16,902 bases of DNA from Microcaldota archaeon (GTDB lineage: Archaea; Micrarchaeota; Micrarchaeia; Micrarchaeales; CABMGC01): positions 1 through 16,902 of the forward strand of contig JAJZIZ010000012.1 in the NCBI GenBank assembly GCA_021846005.1, given 5' to 3'. The first letter of the stretch is position 1. Every line of letters begins with the position of its first letter. The position numbers and the translations under genes were made by a program. The notes under the pieces were generated by a model. It made no database searches. It was given only the letters and a program-made list of their open reading frames with translations, and was not told the DNA's origin. Positions 1 through 6,361 of this stretch are shown here, piece by piece.

Positions 1-228
1 ACAATTTAACAAACCCTGCGGAAAATCCTGTGCTGTTTGTTGGTGGTGAACACTGTAATCAAAAGCAAAAAAATCAAATATATGTGCTTGCAATCTTCTA
101 TTTTTCAAACTCTTCCATACTCTTTCAAACACAAAGCAAATGTGCAAAGGTATATAGAATTGGAAAGGATATAAAATCAAGCGGAACAAAATACATGTAT
201 CAGCAAGCGCATAACTTCGGAGCAAAGC
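1..228. other. Unassigned AT-rich stretch upstream of tRNA-Lys
   Basis: I recognise no gene here. One plus-strand frame (2-49) ends at a TGA and is Cys-rich (KPCGKSCAVCWW), and one minus-strand frame runs off the left edge. Either could be the end of a gene outside the window, but neither is long enough to judge. An open frame from 30 continues straight through the tRNA and is probably spurious. TATA-like strings occur at 150-155 and 169-177 and could belong to the tRNA promoter. Confidence 0.4.
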
Positions 229-303
229 GGGCCCGTAACTCAGGTCGGTCAGAGTGGTTGGCTCTTAACCAATAAGTCGTGGGTTCAAATCCCACCGGGC
301 CCG
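229..303 (+). tRNA. tRNA-Lys (anticodon CTT)
   Basis: A full cloverleaf can be drawn. The acceptor stem GGGCCCG (229-235) pairs perfectly with CGGGCCC (296-302). The D stem is ACTC/GAGT (238-241, 252-255) and the anticodon stem is GTTGG/CCAAT with loop CTCTTAA. The anticodon at 264-266 is CTT, so it reads AAG. The T stem GTGGG/CCCAC encloses TTCAAAT. The variable loop is 5 nt, the discriminator is G303, and there is no encoded CCA and no intron. The sequence closely matches the usual archaeal elongator tRNA-Lys. Confidence 0.95.
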
Positions 304-471
304 TACAATTTTCAAATCCTCCTGATATTTTAGGTCCTCCAACATGTGAAGGCTTATTTTGTTGTTCTGCAGCCGCTTCTGGAATGCGGCATAGGCAAAA
401 CTGCATAAACGAATCCCATATCCTTCAATATCCCACAACGTGCAAACAATACGTGCAAGTCTAAGTTCTGT
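304..471. other. Noncoding spacer after tRNA-Lys
   Basis: No coding sequence is supported. A weak hairpin GCCGC/GCGGC (372-376 with 386-390) and a direct repeat ACGTGCAA (438-445, 451-458) are present. The T-rich tract just after the tRNA (307-311) may end its transcript. Nothing else stands out. Confidence 0.4.
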
Positions 472-729
472 TTACTGCTGCTTGGCGGCAAGTCTTGTAA
501 GATATATTGTAACAATTACTGCTATTAAAGTAACAAATATCGCATAGCCAATCAAGGCGACCATATCTGTAGCAGGCCCGAAGAACCTTGAAAACACACT
601 CTGTATTGCGCTGTTCCATGCAAGCGCTGCAACCAGCCCGAAGGCGGTAACAATGAGCGTAGTTATCTTGTTCAGGCTTTCTTTTCTTATGTTAGCAATT
701 TCACTGCCCATTTTTTCCTTGACACCCAT
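472..729 (-). CDS. DUF5654 family small membrane protein
   Basis: This 85-residue protein has two hydrophobic helices (about 23-45 and 58-80), a short basic/acidic amphipathic N-terminus and a charged tail. The pattern RKESLNKITTLIVTAFGLVA, then ALAW, then a second helix rich in I and V, matches the archaeal DUF5654 family. That family is widespread in archaea and its function is unknown. Two starts are possible: ATG at 729, behind GGTG spaced only 2 nt, and ATG at 711, behind AAGG spaced 5 nt. A TATA-like box (GAATTATAAGC on the minus strand, about 766-776) fits a short leader to 729. The gene stands alone; the insertion sequence lies upstream of it and the tRNA-Lys region downstream. Confidence 0.75.
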   Translation of the reverse strand: MGVKEKMGSEIANIRKESLNKITTLIVTAFGLVAALAWNSAIQSVFSRFFGPATDMVALIGYAIFVTLIAVIVTIYLTRLAAKQQ

Positions 730-803
730 AACACCACACGATCATCATATATTTCATTAATGCTTATAATTCCATATCGCGAGAACCTTAATTCAGGACA
801 ACA

Positions 804-820
804 CACACCCATGTATCCAG
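804..820 (+). repeat. Left copy of the flanking direct repeat (target duplication)
   Basis: CACACCCATGTATCCAG is identical to 2064-2080. The inner ATGTATCCA is the most economical target duplication. The preceding CACACCC also equals the last 7 bases of the right inverted repeat, so the left flank and left end form a 7-bp inverted repeat (804-810 with 820-826) around ATGTATCCA. Confidence 0.8.
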
Positions 821-837
821 GGTGTGGGACATAAGTC
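820..837 (+). repeat. Left terminal inverted repeat
   Basis: GGGTGTGGGACATAAGTC matches the complement of 2053-2070 at 17 of 18 positions. The transposase stop codon (TGA, 836-838 on the minus strand) overlaps it. Confidence 0.9.
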
Positions 838-1822
838 ATTTCTTACTCAATAAAAGAAGGTTATGCCAAACTCCTTTACACATTATTGCTGTTGCAATTC
901 TGTCTGTGCGTCTCTGCCATATCTGCCAACCGTTTGATTTCTTGTCCGAGGCAAACCCGCTCTCTGAATTTTCCCGTCTATAATATTCCTTGAGAAATGC
1001 CATCGAATCTTCCATAAACGACCGCCAGATATTATGCCATTTCTCTGTGCCTTTTATGGTCGTATCCTTCTTCGGTAAGATGTAGAATGCGGTTTTTCTT
1101 CCAAATCTACCGGTTATGGACCGGAATGTATAATACCTATCTAACCTTACACTATCGGCTTCTATGCCAAGTCTCTTCATCATCATCTTTGCGTTGTTAA
1201 ACGCCTCCATCTCCGATCTCATACCAACACCATAACCCACATACATTTTTGTCTTTAGATCTAGGAATGCGAATGCGTACGCAAATGTCTTCTTTTTGCC
1301 ATTAGATTTTCTAATGTTTGTGGAATAGTGTTTTGTCACCGTAAGTCCGTATCCAGTACCATCACCAGAGAGATCTGCATGTACTATTCCACGTTTCCGT
1401 ATCATGATCACAAACATATTATGTACAATCATTGATACTAAAGGAGCCGAATAGAGTCTTTCAACAGTTTTGTATGTTATCGAAATTTCTGACAATCCAC
1501 TGAATAATGGCAGTAACCTTGCAGTTTTTCTGTTGCTTGTATCAAAAATGTCCTTTAACAACAACATCATTACTTTGTCCTCTGTCGCAACCTTCTGAGG
1601 TCTGCCTATATGTTTTGTGTTTCCCAATAATGCATACGACGCTTCCTCGATCATGGGTCTTATTTCTCTGACTGCAGCTTCCAGGCGATTTCTATAATCT
1701 CGTTCGTATTCTGCCCAATTTCTCTCAGTTTTTATAGAATACTTCTCCTTGTAGTATCTTATCAAATTGTTGAGATCCAATTTGAATCTCCAAAATCTCT
1801 TGTTCGTTATTCGGTAAGTCAC
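836..1822 (-). CDS. DDE transposase, IS4-superfamily (YREK) type
   Basis: This 328-residue protein would catalyse DNA cleavage and strand transfer for the surrounding element. The N-terminal 130 residues are basic and helical and include GRPQKV (73-78), a likely DNA-binding part. The catalytic core shows HADLSGDGTGY (first Asp D150, or possibly D154), VRLDRYY (D228) and the IS4-type signature Y-x2-R-x3-E-x6-K, met exactly by Y280, R283, E287 and K294. Length and motif spacing suit a full DDE enzyme. The ATG lies in the AT-rich divergent region shared with the DUF2080 gene, and the stop lies in the left inverted repeat. The exact IS family (IS4, IS5, or an unclassified archaeal group) cannot be settled by eye. 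Confidence 0.88.
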   Translation of the reverse strand: MTYRITNKRFWRFKLDLNNLIRYYKEKYSIKTERNWAEYERDYRNRLEAAVREIRPMIEEASYALLGNTKHIGRPQKVATEDKVMMLLLKDIFDTSNRKTARLLPLFSGLSEISITYKTVERLYSAPLVSMIVHNMFVIMIRKRGIVHADLSGDGTGYGLTVTKHYSTNIRKSNGKKKTFAYAFAFLDLKTKMYVGYGVGMRSEMEAFNNAKMMMKRLGIEADSVRLDRYYTFRSITGRFGRKTAFYILPKKDTTIKGTEKWHNIWRSFMEDSMAFLKEYYRRENSESGFASDKKSNGWQIWQRRTDRIATAIMCKGVWHNLLLLSKK

Positions 1823-1890
1823 GTAATCACATGTATATATTAACCGTAAGGTATTTAAGTATTTACATGTACATACTATATGTTGATTAA
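1823..1890. promoter_or_regulatory. Divergent promoter region of the insertion sequence
   Basis: The 68 bases between the two IS genes are AT-rich. They contain TATA-like strings for both directions (TATATATT near 1834-1841 and TATTTAAGTA near 1853-1862). ACATGT occurs twice (1829-1834 and 1863-1868), the second inside the palindrome TACATGTA. A shared operator is possible but unproven. Confidence 0.45.
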
Positions 1891-2049
1891 ATGCGGAAAG
1901 TGAATATAACTACAAAATCTCTGAATTTATCGGAAAGAGTACTAGTGATTATGGAAAAGAGAGTTACTCCATACGGCAACGGCGCGAAAGTAGACTGTAC
2001 TAAAGAGTATCTGGGAAAGCGCGCATATGTAATTATCGTAAAGGATTAA
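1891..2049 (+). CDS. DUF2080 family transposon-encoded protein
   Basis: This 52-residue protein begins MRKVNITTKS and ends with the segment VTPYGNGAKVDCTKEYLGKR followed by AYVIIVKD. That is the pattern of DUF2080, a small family found beside archaeal transposases. It resembles an AbrB-like or small beta-barrel DNA-binding fold, so a role as regulator or accessory subunit of the transposase is plausible but unproven. The gene lies wholly inside the element, diverges from the transposase, and stops 3 bases before the right inverted repeat. It is intact, with ATG at 1891 and TAA at 2047-2049. No clear Shine-Dalgarno motif precedes it, so a leaderless transcript is possible. Confidence 0.8.
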   Translation: MRKVNITTKSLNLSERVLVIMEKRVTPYGNGAKVDCTKEYLGKRAYVIIVKD

Positions 2050-2052
2050 GGG

Positions 2053-2070
2053 GACTTGTGTCCCACACCC
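2053..2070 (-). repeat. Right terminal inverted repeat
   Basis: GACTTGTGTCCCACACCC is the complement of the left end with one difference. It begins 3 bases after the DUF2080 stop codon. Confidence 0.9.
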
Positions 2071-2080
2071 ATGTATCCAG
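2064..2080 (+). repeat. Right copy of the flanking direct repeat (target duplication)
   Basis: This copy is identical to 804-820. Positions 2064-2070 are the outer end of the right inverted repeat, and 2071-2079 are the duplicated target. Confidence 0.8.
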
Positions 2081-2095
2081 AAAGCTTTATATATG
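2081..2095 (+). promoter_or_regulatory. EF-1A TATA/BRE promoter
   Basis: AAAG followed by CTTTATATATG (2085-2095) is a strong archaeal TATA box with a purine-rich BRE just upstream. It predicts a start near 2116 and a leader of about 85 nt. The insertion sequence and its target duplication end at 2079-2080, directly against the BRE. Confidence 0.7.
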
Positions 2096-2121
2096 TTAAT
2101 AGGATATTATCTTAACAGCTA

Positions 2122-2159
2122 GAATGACGACGAGAGTAAATACTCCTTCTGCGTCATTC
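2122..2159 (+). promoter_or_regulatory. Stem-loop in the EF-1A mRNA leader
   Basis: GAATGACG (2122-2129) pairs perfectly with CGTCATTC (2152-2159). Inside it GAGTA pairs with TACTC. The hairpin would start only a few bases after the predicted transcription start. It could protect the 5' end or regulate translation; the function is unknown. Confidence 0.5.
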
Positions 2160-2200
2160 CTGACAGATATACTAAAACAAAAACACTATAGGTGAATTAA

Positions 2201-3469
2201 ATGGCAGATAAACCGCACATGAACCTGATTTTCATCGGACACATAGACCACGGAAAGTCAACAACAGTAGGAAGGTTGTTATACGATACAAAGGCCGTAA
2301 CAGAGCAGGACATGAAAAAGATAAAGGACGAAGTAACAAAGTACAACAGGGCAACATTCGAATTCGCATTCGTCATGGACCAGCTCAAGGAGGAAAGAGA
2401 GAGGGGAATAACCATAGACATCATGCACAGGGACTTCCAGACTCCTAAATACTACTTCACTATAATCGATGCTCCAGGACACAGGGACTTCGTAAAAAAC
2501 ATGATAACAGGAGCAAGCCAGGCAGACGCCGCGGTTCTTGTAGTATCAACTCCTGACGGAGTGCAATCGCAGACAAGGGAGCACGCATACCTCGCAAAAG
2601 TTCTAGGTATACAGCAGATTATCGTCGGACTCAACAAGATAGACGCTGCAAATTACGACAAAGCAAAGTTTGAGGAAACAAAGGCAAAAGCAAGCGATCT
2701 TCTGAAATCTGTAGGATATGATGTTTCAAAGATAACCTTTGTGCCTTATTCTGGACTTGAAGGAGTAAACGTTTCAAGCAAGTCCGATAAGCTGCCTTGG
2801 TACACTGGGCCTACGCTTCTCGAAGCGATAGACACCTTCCAGGTTCCAAAGAAGCCTACGGATAAGCCATTGAGGCTTCCTATACAGGACGTATACAGCA
2901 TAGCAGGCTTCGGTACAGTTCCTGTCGGAAGAGTAGAAACAGGAGTCATAAAGCCTGGAGACCAGATAGTTATAATGCCAAGCGGAGCAAAGACTGACGT
3001 CAAGTCAATCGAGATGCACCACCAGCAAATGCCTCAGGCAGGTCCTGGAGACAACATCGGCTTCAACATTAAGGGCGTTGACAAAAAAGACATAAAGAGG
3101 GGAGACGTGGTAGGTCCTGCAAGCAACCCTCCAACAGTAGCGCAGGAATTCACCGCACAGATAGTGGTGATAAACCACCCACAGGCAATAGCTGCAGGAT
3201 ATACTCCGGTATTCCACATACACACTGCGCAGATAGCAGCAACAATAACTGAGATAATTGAAAAGAAGGACCCTAAGACCGGCCAAACATTGCAGCAAAA
3301 CCCCGAGTTCATAAAGAATGGCGATGTTGCAATAGTGAAAATAAAGCCTACAAGGTCAATAGTCATAGAAAAGTTTGGAGATTTCCCTCAGCTTGGAAGG
3401 TTTGCAATAAGGGACATGGGTCAGACCGTTGCCGCAGGAGTAGTTCTTGATATTACAAAGAAGGCTTAG
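2201..3469 (+). CDS. tuf: Translation elongation factor EF-1 alpha (aEF1A)
   Basis: This GTPase delivers aminoacyl-tRNA to the ribosomal A site. Its 422 residues are normal for archaeal EF-1A. G1 is GHIDHGKST (13-21), the switch I region is ERERGITIDI (65-74), G3 is DAPGH (90-94), and G4 is NKID (145-148), followed by SGLEG for G5. Two beta-barrel domains make up the C-terminal half, with the typical RVETGVIKPGD region and the closing RDMGQTVAAGVV. Start ATG 2201 has GGTG at 2191-2194, 6 nt upstream. The uS10 gene follows after 5 nt, a conserved archaeal pairing. It belongs to the EF-1A/EF-Tu family rather than aIF2-gamma or SelB, which have different domain arrangements. Confidence 0.98.
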   Translation: MADKPHMNLIFIGHIDHGKSTTVGRLLYDTKAVTEQDMKKIKDEVTKYNRATFEFAFVMDQLKEERERGITIDIMHRDFQTPKYYFTIIDAPGHRDFVKNMITGASQADAAVLVVSTPDGVQSQTREHAYLAKVLGIQQIIVGLNKIDAANYDKAKFEETKAKASDLLKSVGYDVSKITFVPYSGLEGVNVSSKSDKLPWYTGPTLLEAIDTFQVPKKPTDKPLRLPIQDVYSIAGFGTVPVGRVETGVIKPGDQIVIMPSGAKTDVKSIEMHHQQMPQAGPGDNIGFNIKGVDKKDIKRGDVVGPASNPPTVAQEFTAQIVVINHPQAIAAGYTPVFHIHTAQIAATITEIIEKKDPKTGQTLQQNPEFIKNGDVAIVKIKPTRSIVIEKFGDFPQLGRFAIRDMGQTVAAGVVLDITKKA

Positions 3470-3474
3470 ATTAA

Positions 3475-3780
3475 ATGCCAACAGCAAGAATAAAACTAAT
3501 AAGCAGGAACAAGACAGCCGCAAGAGACATAGCCAAGCAGATAGCTGAAATAGCCAAATCTCTTGGCATAAAATGCAACGGCCCCATACCGCTTCCAACA
3601 AGAAAGATAAAGGTAACTACGAGAAAAACTCCTTGTGGGGACGGATCCAAAACCTATGAAAGGTGGCAGATGCGCGTCCATAAGTGGTTGGTATCTATAG
3701 ATGGAAGCGACACTGCCCTTAGGCAGGTCATGAGAATACCTGTTCCTGACACTGTACAAATAGAAATGATTCTTAGCTAA
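3475..3780 (+). CDS. rps10: 30S ribosomal protein uS10
   Basis: This 101-residue small-subunit protein sits in the 30S head. It shows the uS10 signatures: ARIKLISRN at the N-terminus, GPIPLPTRKIKVTTRKTPCG in the middle loop, and the conserved HKWLVSIDGSD with a C-terminal VQIEMIL strand. The length fits archaeal S10 (about 102 residues). It lies 5 nt after the EF-1A stop, so the two are almost certainly cotranscribed. The ATG is preceded by GATTAA, a weak ribosome-binding site, and translational coupling to EF-1A is likely. Confidence 0.97.
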   Translation: MPTARIKLISRNKTAARDIAKQIAEIAKSLGIKCNGPIPLPTRKIKVTTRKTPCGDGSKTYERWQMRVHKWLVSIDGSDTALRQVMRIPVPDTVQIEMILS

Positions 3781-3806
3781 TTTTGGGATCAGAAATTCTT
3801 CCAGAA

Positions 3807-4211
3807 TCAGAGTTCCTTGGTTTCTAGGTCAGGCGCCTTGCCTTCATGCATAAAGAGCGCCTTTCTAAAAGCTCTCAGTGCAAGCGTTGCACAATGCATT
3901 CTCACAGGTCCAGGATCTATGTTTATAATCCTAAGGAGGTCGTCCTTCCCGAAGCCCATTGCTTCATCAAATGTCTTTTTTGCCATCTCACCGGAAAGCA
4001 TCTCCGCAGATCCCATCGAGATCACACATCCCGAGCCCTCGAAGCTCATTTCTTCGATACCCCTTCCGTTGAGCTTTACATACACTGTTATTTTGTCTCC
4101 GCACGATATGTTTTCTTCGCTGAAGTTCGCCTCCGCACCATCAATCCGGCGCTTATGCTGGGGATGTTCGTAAGCGTATATCATGCTTTCAGCATACATG
4201 TCAAGCGACAT
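3807..4211 (-). CDS. IscU/NifU-like iron-sulfur cluster scaffold protein
   Basis: This 134-residue protein assembles and hands on Fe-S clusters. It begins MSLDMYAESMIYAYEHPQHK, the usual start of the NifU_N domain. The three cluster cysteines are visible: C37 in SCGDK (with D39), C62 in GSGCVIS, and C107 in the IscU-style pair H106-C107 (MHCATL). It has no obvious SufU-type insertion, so it is nearer IscU. The start at 4211 removes a longer open frame that runs antisense through the PIN gene; M5 (4199) is an alternative. The gene converges on uS10 and diverges from the PIN gene. No cysteine desulfurase is seen in the window. Confidence 0.88.
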   Translation of the reverse strand: MSLDMYAESMIYAYEHPQHKRRIDGAEANFSEENISCGDKITVYVKLNGRGIEEMSFEGSGCVISMGSAEMLSGEMAKKTFDEAMGFGKDDLLRIINIDPGPVRMHCATLALRAFRKALFMHEGKAPDLETKEL

Positions 4212-4659
4212 AAACAACAATAATAATTCCCTATTAACTAATTTAGCCCTTTCTGGCAAATATATCAACAGTGATTCAATAAAGGACATTGCAAAAAAGA
4301 TCATAATAGACACGAGTTCGATAGTATTTGGCATTTCATTGAAGCTTGATGTGTTCGGCATTGTTGCTGAGGCTCTTCCCGACCATGAAATTGCAATAGC
4401 AAGCGGCACAATCCGCGAGCTCGAGAGGCTTAAAACCTCCGGAAAGAAAAATTCAAAGGACGCAGCGGCTTCCATCTTCCTGATACAAAGCAACCATATC
4501 CTGCAGGAAAAATCCGAAGGAAATGTTGACGATTGGATAGTAAGGTATGCTGAAAGAACCGGAGCCAAAGTCTGCACTAATGACACCGAACTGCGGAAAA
4601 GGCTACGTTCTAAAGGACTAGTCGCAGTGACCCTAAGCCAAAATCGCACTTTGCGATAG
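4198..4659 (+). CDS. PIN-domain protein, FCF1/COG1412-like
   Basis: PIN domains are metal-dependent RNA nucleases, and the FCF1-like archaeal group is linked to rRNA processing. The core starts at KKIIIDTSS (first acidic Asp), continues with SGTIRELERLKTSG (second acidic Glu), and ends with CTNDTELRKRLRSKG (third and fourth acidic sites). Archaeal FCF1-like genes often precede rpo7-spt4, as here. The start is doubtful. ATG 4198 adds an Asn-rich, unconserved-looking head and overlaps the divergent IscU gene, with no ribosome-binding site. The only such site is AGTG (4270-4273), followed after 5 nt by an in-frame ATA at 4279, giving MKDIAKKIIIDTSS; an in-frame ATT at 4288 is also possible. The domain call is firm; the start is not. 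Confidence 0.85.
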   Translation: MSSDINNNNNSLLTNLALSGKYINSDSIKDIAKKIIIDTSSIVFGISLKLDVFGIVAEALPDHEIAIASGTIRELERLKTSGKKNSKDAAASIFLIQSNHILQEKSEGNVDDWIVRYAERTGAKVCTNDTELRKRLRSKGLVAVTLSQNRTLR

Positions 4660-4716
4660 TATTAATAAATATAACTCCTAATATCTTAAGCGAAGATAAA
4701 CCCTAGAGGAAATTCT

Positions 4717-5316
4717 ATGTTCTACGTATACACAATAAAAGACACGATAAACATACCTCCATCACATTTTGGCGAAGACCTTCAGAAGGCAGCAGAGACA
4801 ATCCTCAGGAAGAGGCACGAAAGGCTAATGGAAAAGGACTATGGTATAGTGCTTGCGGTATTCAATGTCAGGAACATCAGCGACGGATTTATAATGCCTG
4901 GAGACCCATCCACCCACCACCAGGTAACATTCGACATGCTTACATTTAACATCGAAGTGGGAGAGATACTCACTGGCGAGATTTCTGAACTTGTCGACTT
5001 CGGATGCTTCGTAAGACTCGGGCCAATAGATGGTCTTGTGCATCTCTCGCAGATAACCAACGATTTCATAACTCACGACAGGAAGTCTGCTGCTTTTGTA
5101 CTTAAGAACAGCGGAAGAACCTTGAAGAAGGGCGACATCGTCTACACCAAGGTATCAACCATAAGCCTCAAGAACAACATAAAAGACACTAAGATAGCGC
5201 TGACCATGAGACCGGAAGGACTTGGAAAATACGAGTGGATAAAGGAGCCTGTAAAACCAAGGGAGAGATTCCCTAGAAAAGGAGGCCGTGATTCAAAGCC
5301 CCGGTCAAAGAAGTGA
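4717..5316 (+). CDS. rpo7: DNA-directed RNA polymerase subunit Rpo7 (RpoE', Rpb7)
   Basis: This is the stalk subunit of archaeal RNA polymerase. It binds nascent RNA and aids initiation and termination as a dimer with Rpo4. The N-terminal RNP-like domain (1-80) includes IKDTINIPPSHFG and the conserved GDPSTHHQVTFDMLTF. An S1 domain (about 81-165) follows, with GEISELVDFGCFVRLGPIDG and GLVHLSQI. At 199 residues it is slightly longer than usual because of a basic tail (FPRKGGRDSKPRSKK) that may contact nucleic acid. GAGGA precedes the ATG, and a TATA-like tract lies at 4662-4675. The spt4 gene follows after 5 nt, the standard archaeal pairing. Confidence 0.97.
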   Translation: MFYVYTIKDTINIPPSHFGEDLQKAAETILRKRHERLMEKDYGIVLAVFNVRNISDGFIMPGDPSTHHQVTFDMLTFNIEVGEILTGEISELVDFGCFVRLGPIDGLVHLSQITNDFITHDRKSAAFVLKNSGRTLKKGDIVYTKVSTISLKNNIKDTKIALTMRPEGLGKYEWIKEPVKPRERFPRKGGRDSKPRSKK

Positions 5317-5321
5317 TCTGA

Positions 5322-5510
5322 ATGGAAAAAGCATGCAAGAAATGCAGGGTAATAATAGCACAGGGTGATGTCTGCCCAATATGCGGAGCCTCTGAAATGA
5401 CATTGAAGTGGAGTGGCTACGTAGTGATAATGAATGTCGAGAAATCTGAGCTCGCTAAAAAGCTTGGCATCAACGCAAACGGAACCTATGCCTTAAGCAT
5501 AAACGCATGA
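5322..5510 (+). CDS. spt4: Transcription elongation factor Spt4 (RpoE'')
   Basis: Spt4 pairs with Spt5/NusG and raises RNA polymerase processivity. This 62-residue protein has the zinc ribbon C5-x2-C8 and C18-x2-C21 (CKKC, CPIC), then KWSGYVVIMNVEKSELAKKLGI, the conserved Spt5-binding strand and helix. It follows rpo7 by 5 nt, and AGTGATC sits 6 nt before the ATG, so the two genes form an operon. Length and cysteine pattern are normal for archaea. Confidence 0.95.
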   Translation: MEKACKKCRVIIAQGDVCPICGASEMTLKWSGYVVIMNVEKSELAKKLGINANGTYALSINA

Positions 5511-5514
5511 TCCA

Positions 5515-5560
5515 AACTGGCGCACTGCACCATGCCTTCCAGTTCTTCTGCTGTTTCTCA
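5515..5560 (+). terminator. Possible transcript 3' end after spt4: stem-loop and T-rich tract
   Basis: AACTGG (5515-5520) pairs with CCAGTT (5539-5544), and GCA/TGC pairs inside the loop. A pyrimidine-rich stretch follows (TTCTTCTGCTGTTTCTC). The stem starts 4 nt after the spt4 stop. Archaeal termination depends mainly on T-rich tracts, so this may instead be a 3' stabilising structure. Confidence 0.4.
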
Positions 5561-5565
5561 GGCGA

Positions 5566-5593
5566 TATCTGCTATACCAGATAGTTATATAAG
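5566..5593 (+). promoter_or_regulatory. psmA promoter with adjoining palindrome
   Basis: The TATA box GTTATATAAG (5584-5593) predicts a start near 5614 and a leader of about 47 nt. Directly upstream, over the BRE position, lies the perfect inverted repeat TATCTG-N6-CAGATA (5566-5571 and 5578-5583). Its size and place suit an operator for a dimeric regulator of the proteasome/exosome block. Confidence 0.5.
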
Positions 5594-5660
5594 CTTTTAA
5601 TGCTCTAAAATAAATATTCTAAAATTAGTATATCTTGTCTAATTATATTGAGATGATATT

Positions 5661-6356
5661 ATGTATCCAAACGTACAAGCCTATGACCGCGGCGTAATGT
5701 TCAACCCAGATGGAAGACTCTTCCAGGTGGAATACGCAAAGGAAGCAGTAAGAAAAGGAGCAACATCAATAGGAATGACTGGAAAGGACTGCGTAGTGTT
5801 TGTTGCGCACAAGGTAGTCACCGAGCCTCTGGCGATACCTACAACTGTGCATAAGGTTTTTAAAATAGATTCAAACATGGGCGCAACATACAGCGGCCTC
5901 GTCGCAGACGGTTTGCATCTTATTGACAGGTCAAGGCTAATAGCACTTAATCACAGATTGGTATATGATGACGACAAGTCTGTCGAATCCCTAACTGAGG
6001 AGATAGCATCATACATGATGCAGGCAACCCAATATGGTGGCCTAAGGCCATATGCGGTCTCCCTTCTCGTCGGCGGAATTGACAACGGGCCCAGACTCTA
6101 TGAAATAGAGCCTGGAGCATCAATCCTCGGATACCAGGCAGAGGCCATAGGTTCCGGCAAGAAAACTGCAACAGAGATACTTGTGAAGGAATACAAAGAC
6201 AACATGCATGTAGACGATGCAATAGGCCTAGGCGTGAAAATAATCAAGAAAGTTTCAGAGGGAAAGGTTCTCCCAGACAGCATGGAGGTAGGATACATAA
6301 AGGAGAATGAAGGGTACCATATACTTTCCCCATCGGAACTTGAAAAATACCTGTAG
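5661..6356 (+). CDS. psmA: 20S proteasome alpha subunit
   Basis: Alpha subunits form the outer rings of the 20S proteasome and gate substrate entry. This 231-residue protein starts with the gating segment and the family signature YDRGVMFNPDGRLFQVEYA. It continues with KEAVRKGATSIGM, a Lys-containing pore region, RLIALNHRL, and a GYQAEAIGSGK segment near the C-terminal half. It lacks the N-terminal catalytic Thr of beta subunits. GATGAT precedes the ATG. The SBDS gene follows after 5 nt and the exosome genes after that, the classical archaeal superoperon order. No beta subunit or PAN lies in the window. Confidence 0.97.
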   Translation: MYPNVQAYDRGVMFNPDGRLFQVEYAKEAVRKGATSIGMTGKDCVVFVAHKVVTEPLAIPTTVHKVFKIDSNMGATYSGLVADGLHLIDRSRLIALNHRLVYDDDKSVESLTEEIASYMMQATQYGGLRPYAVSLLVGGIDNGPRLYEIEPGASILGYQAEAIGSGKKTATEILVKEYKDNMHVDDAIGLGVKIIKKVSEGKVLPDSMEVGYIKENEGYHILSPSELEKYL

Positions 6357-6361
6357 ATCCC

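Larger units (their letters stand above)
820..2070. mobile_element. Insertion sequence with IS4-type DDE transposase and DUF2080 gene
   Basis: The element is about 1.25 kb. Its ends are 18-bp inverted repeats differing at one base: GGGTGTGGGACATAAGTC at 820-837, and the complement of GGGTGTGGGACACAAGTC at 2053-2070. ATGTATCCA occurs directly outside both ends (811-819, 2071-2079), as expected for a 9-bp target duplication. Because the next base (G) also matches and CACACCC precedes both copies, the true duplication could be longer. Inside are two divergent genes: the transposase (minus), whose TGA overlaps the left repeat, and a small DUF2080 protein (plus). No frameshift is visible in either gene, so the copy looks intact and recent. 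Confidence 0.88.

Noticed and set aside
30..275. 81-aa plus-strand open frame
   Set aside because: It reads through most of tRNA-Lys and has no recognisable domain.
438..458. Direct repeat ACGTGCAA x2 as an attachment or CRISPR-like site
   Set aside because: Only two 8-bp copies with no associated gene; chance is likely.
279..464. Open frame starting inside tRNA-Lys
   Set aside because: Its start lies in the tRNA T arm and its low-complexity product matches nothing known.
2122..2163. EF-1A leader as a C/D-box sRNA
   Set aside because: The C-like box ATGACGA is imperfect, no D'/C' pair exists and the spacing is short; a plain hairpin explains it.
4212..4649. Extension of the minus-strand IscU frame upstream to 4649
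   Set aside because: It runs antisense through the PIN gene and shows no IscU similarity before MSLDMYAES; the homology begins at 4211.
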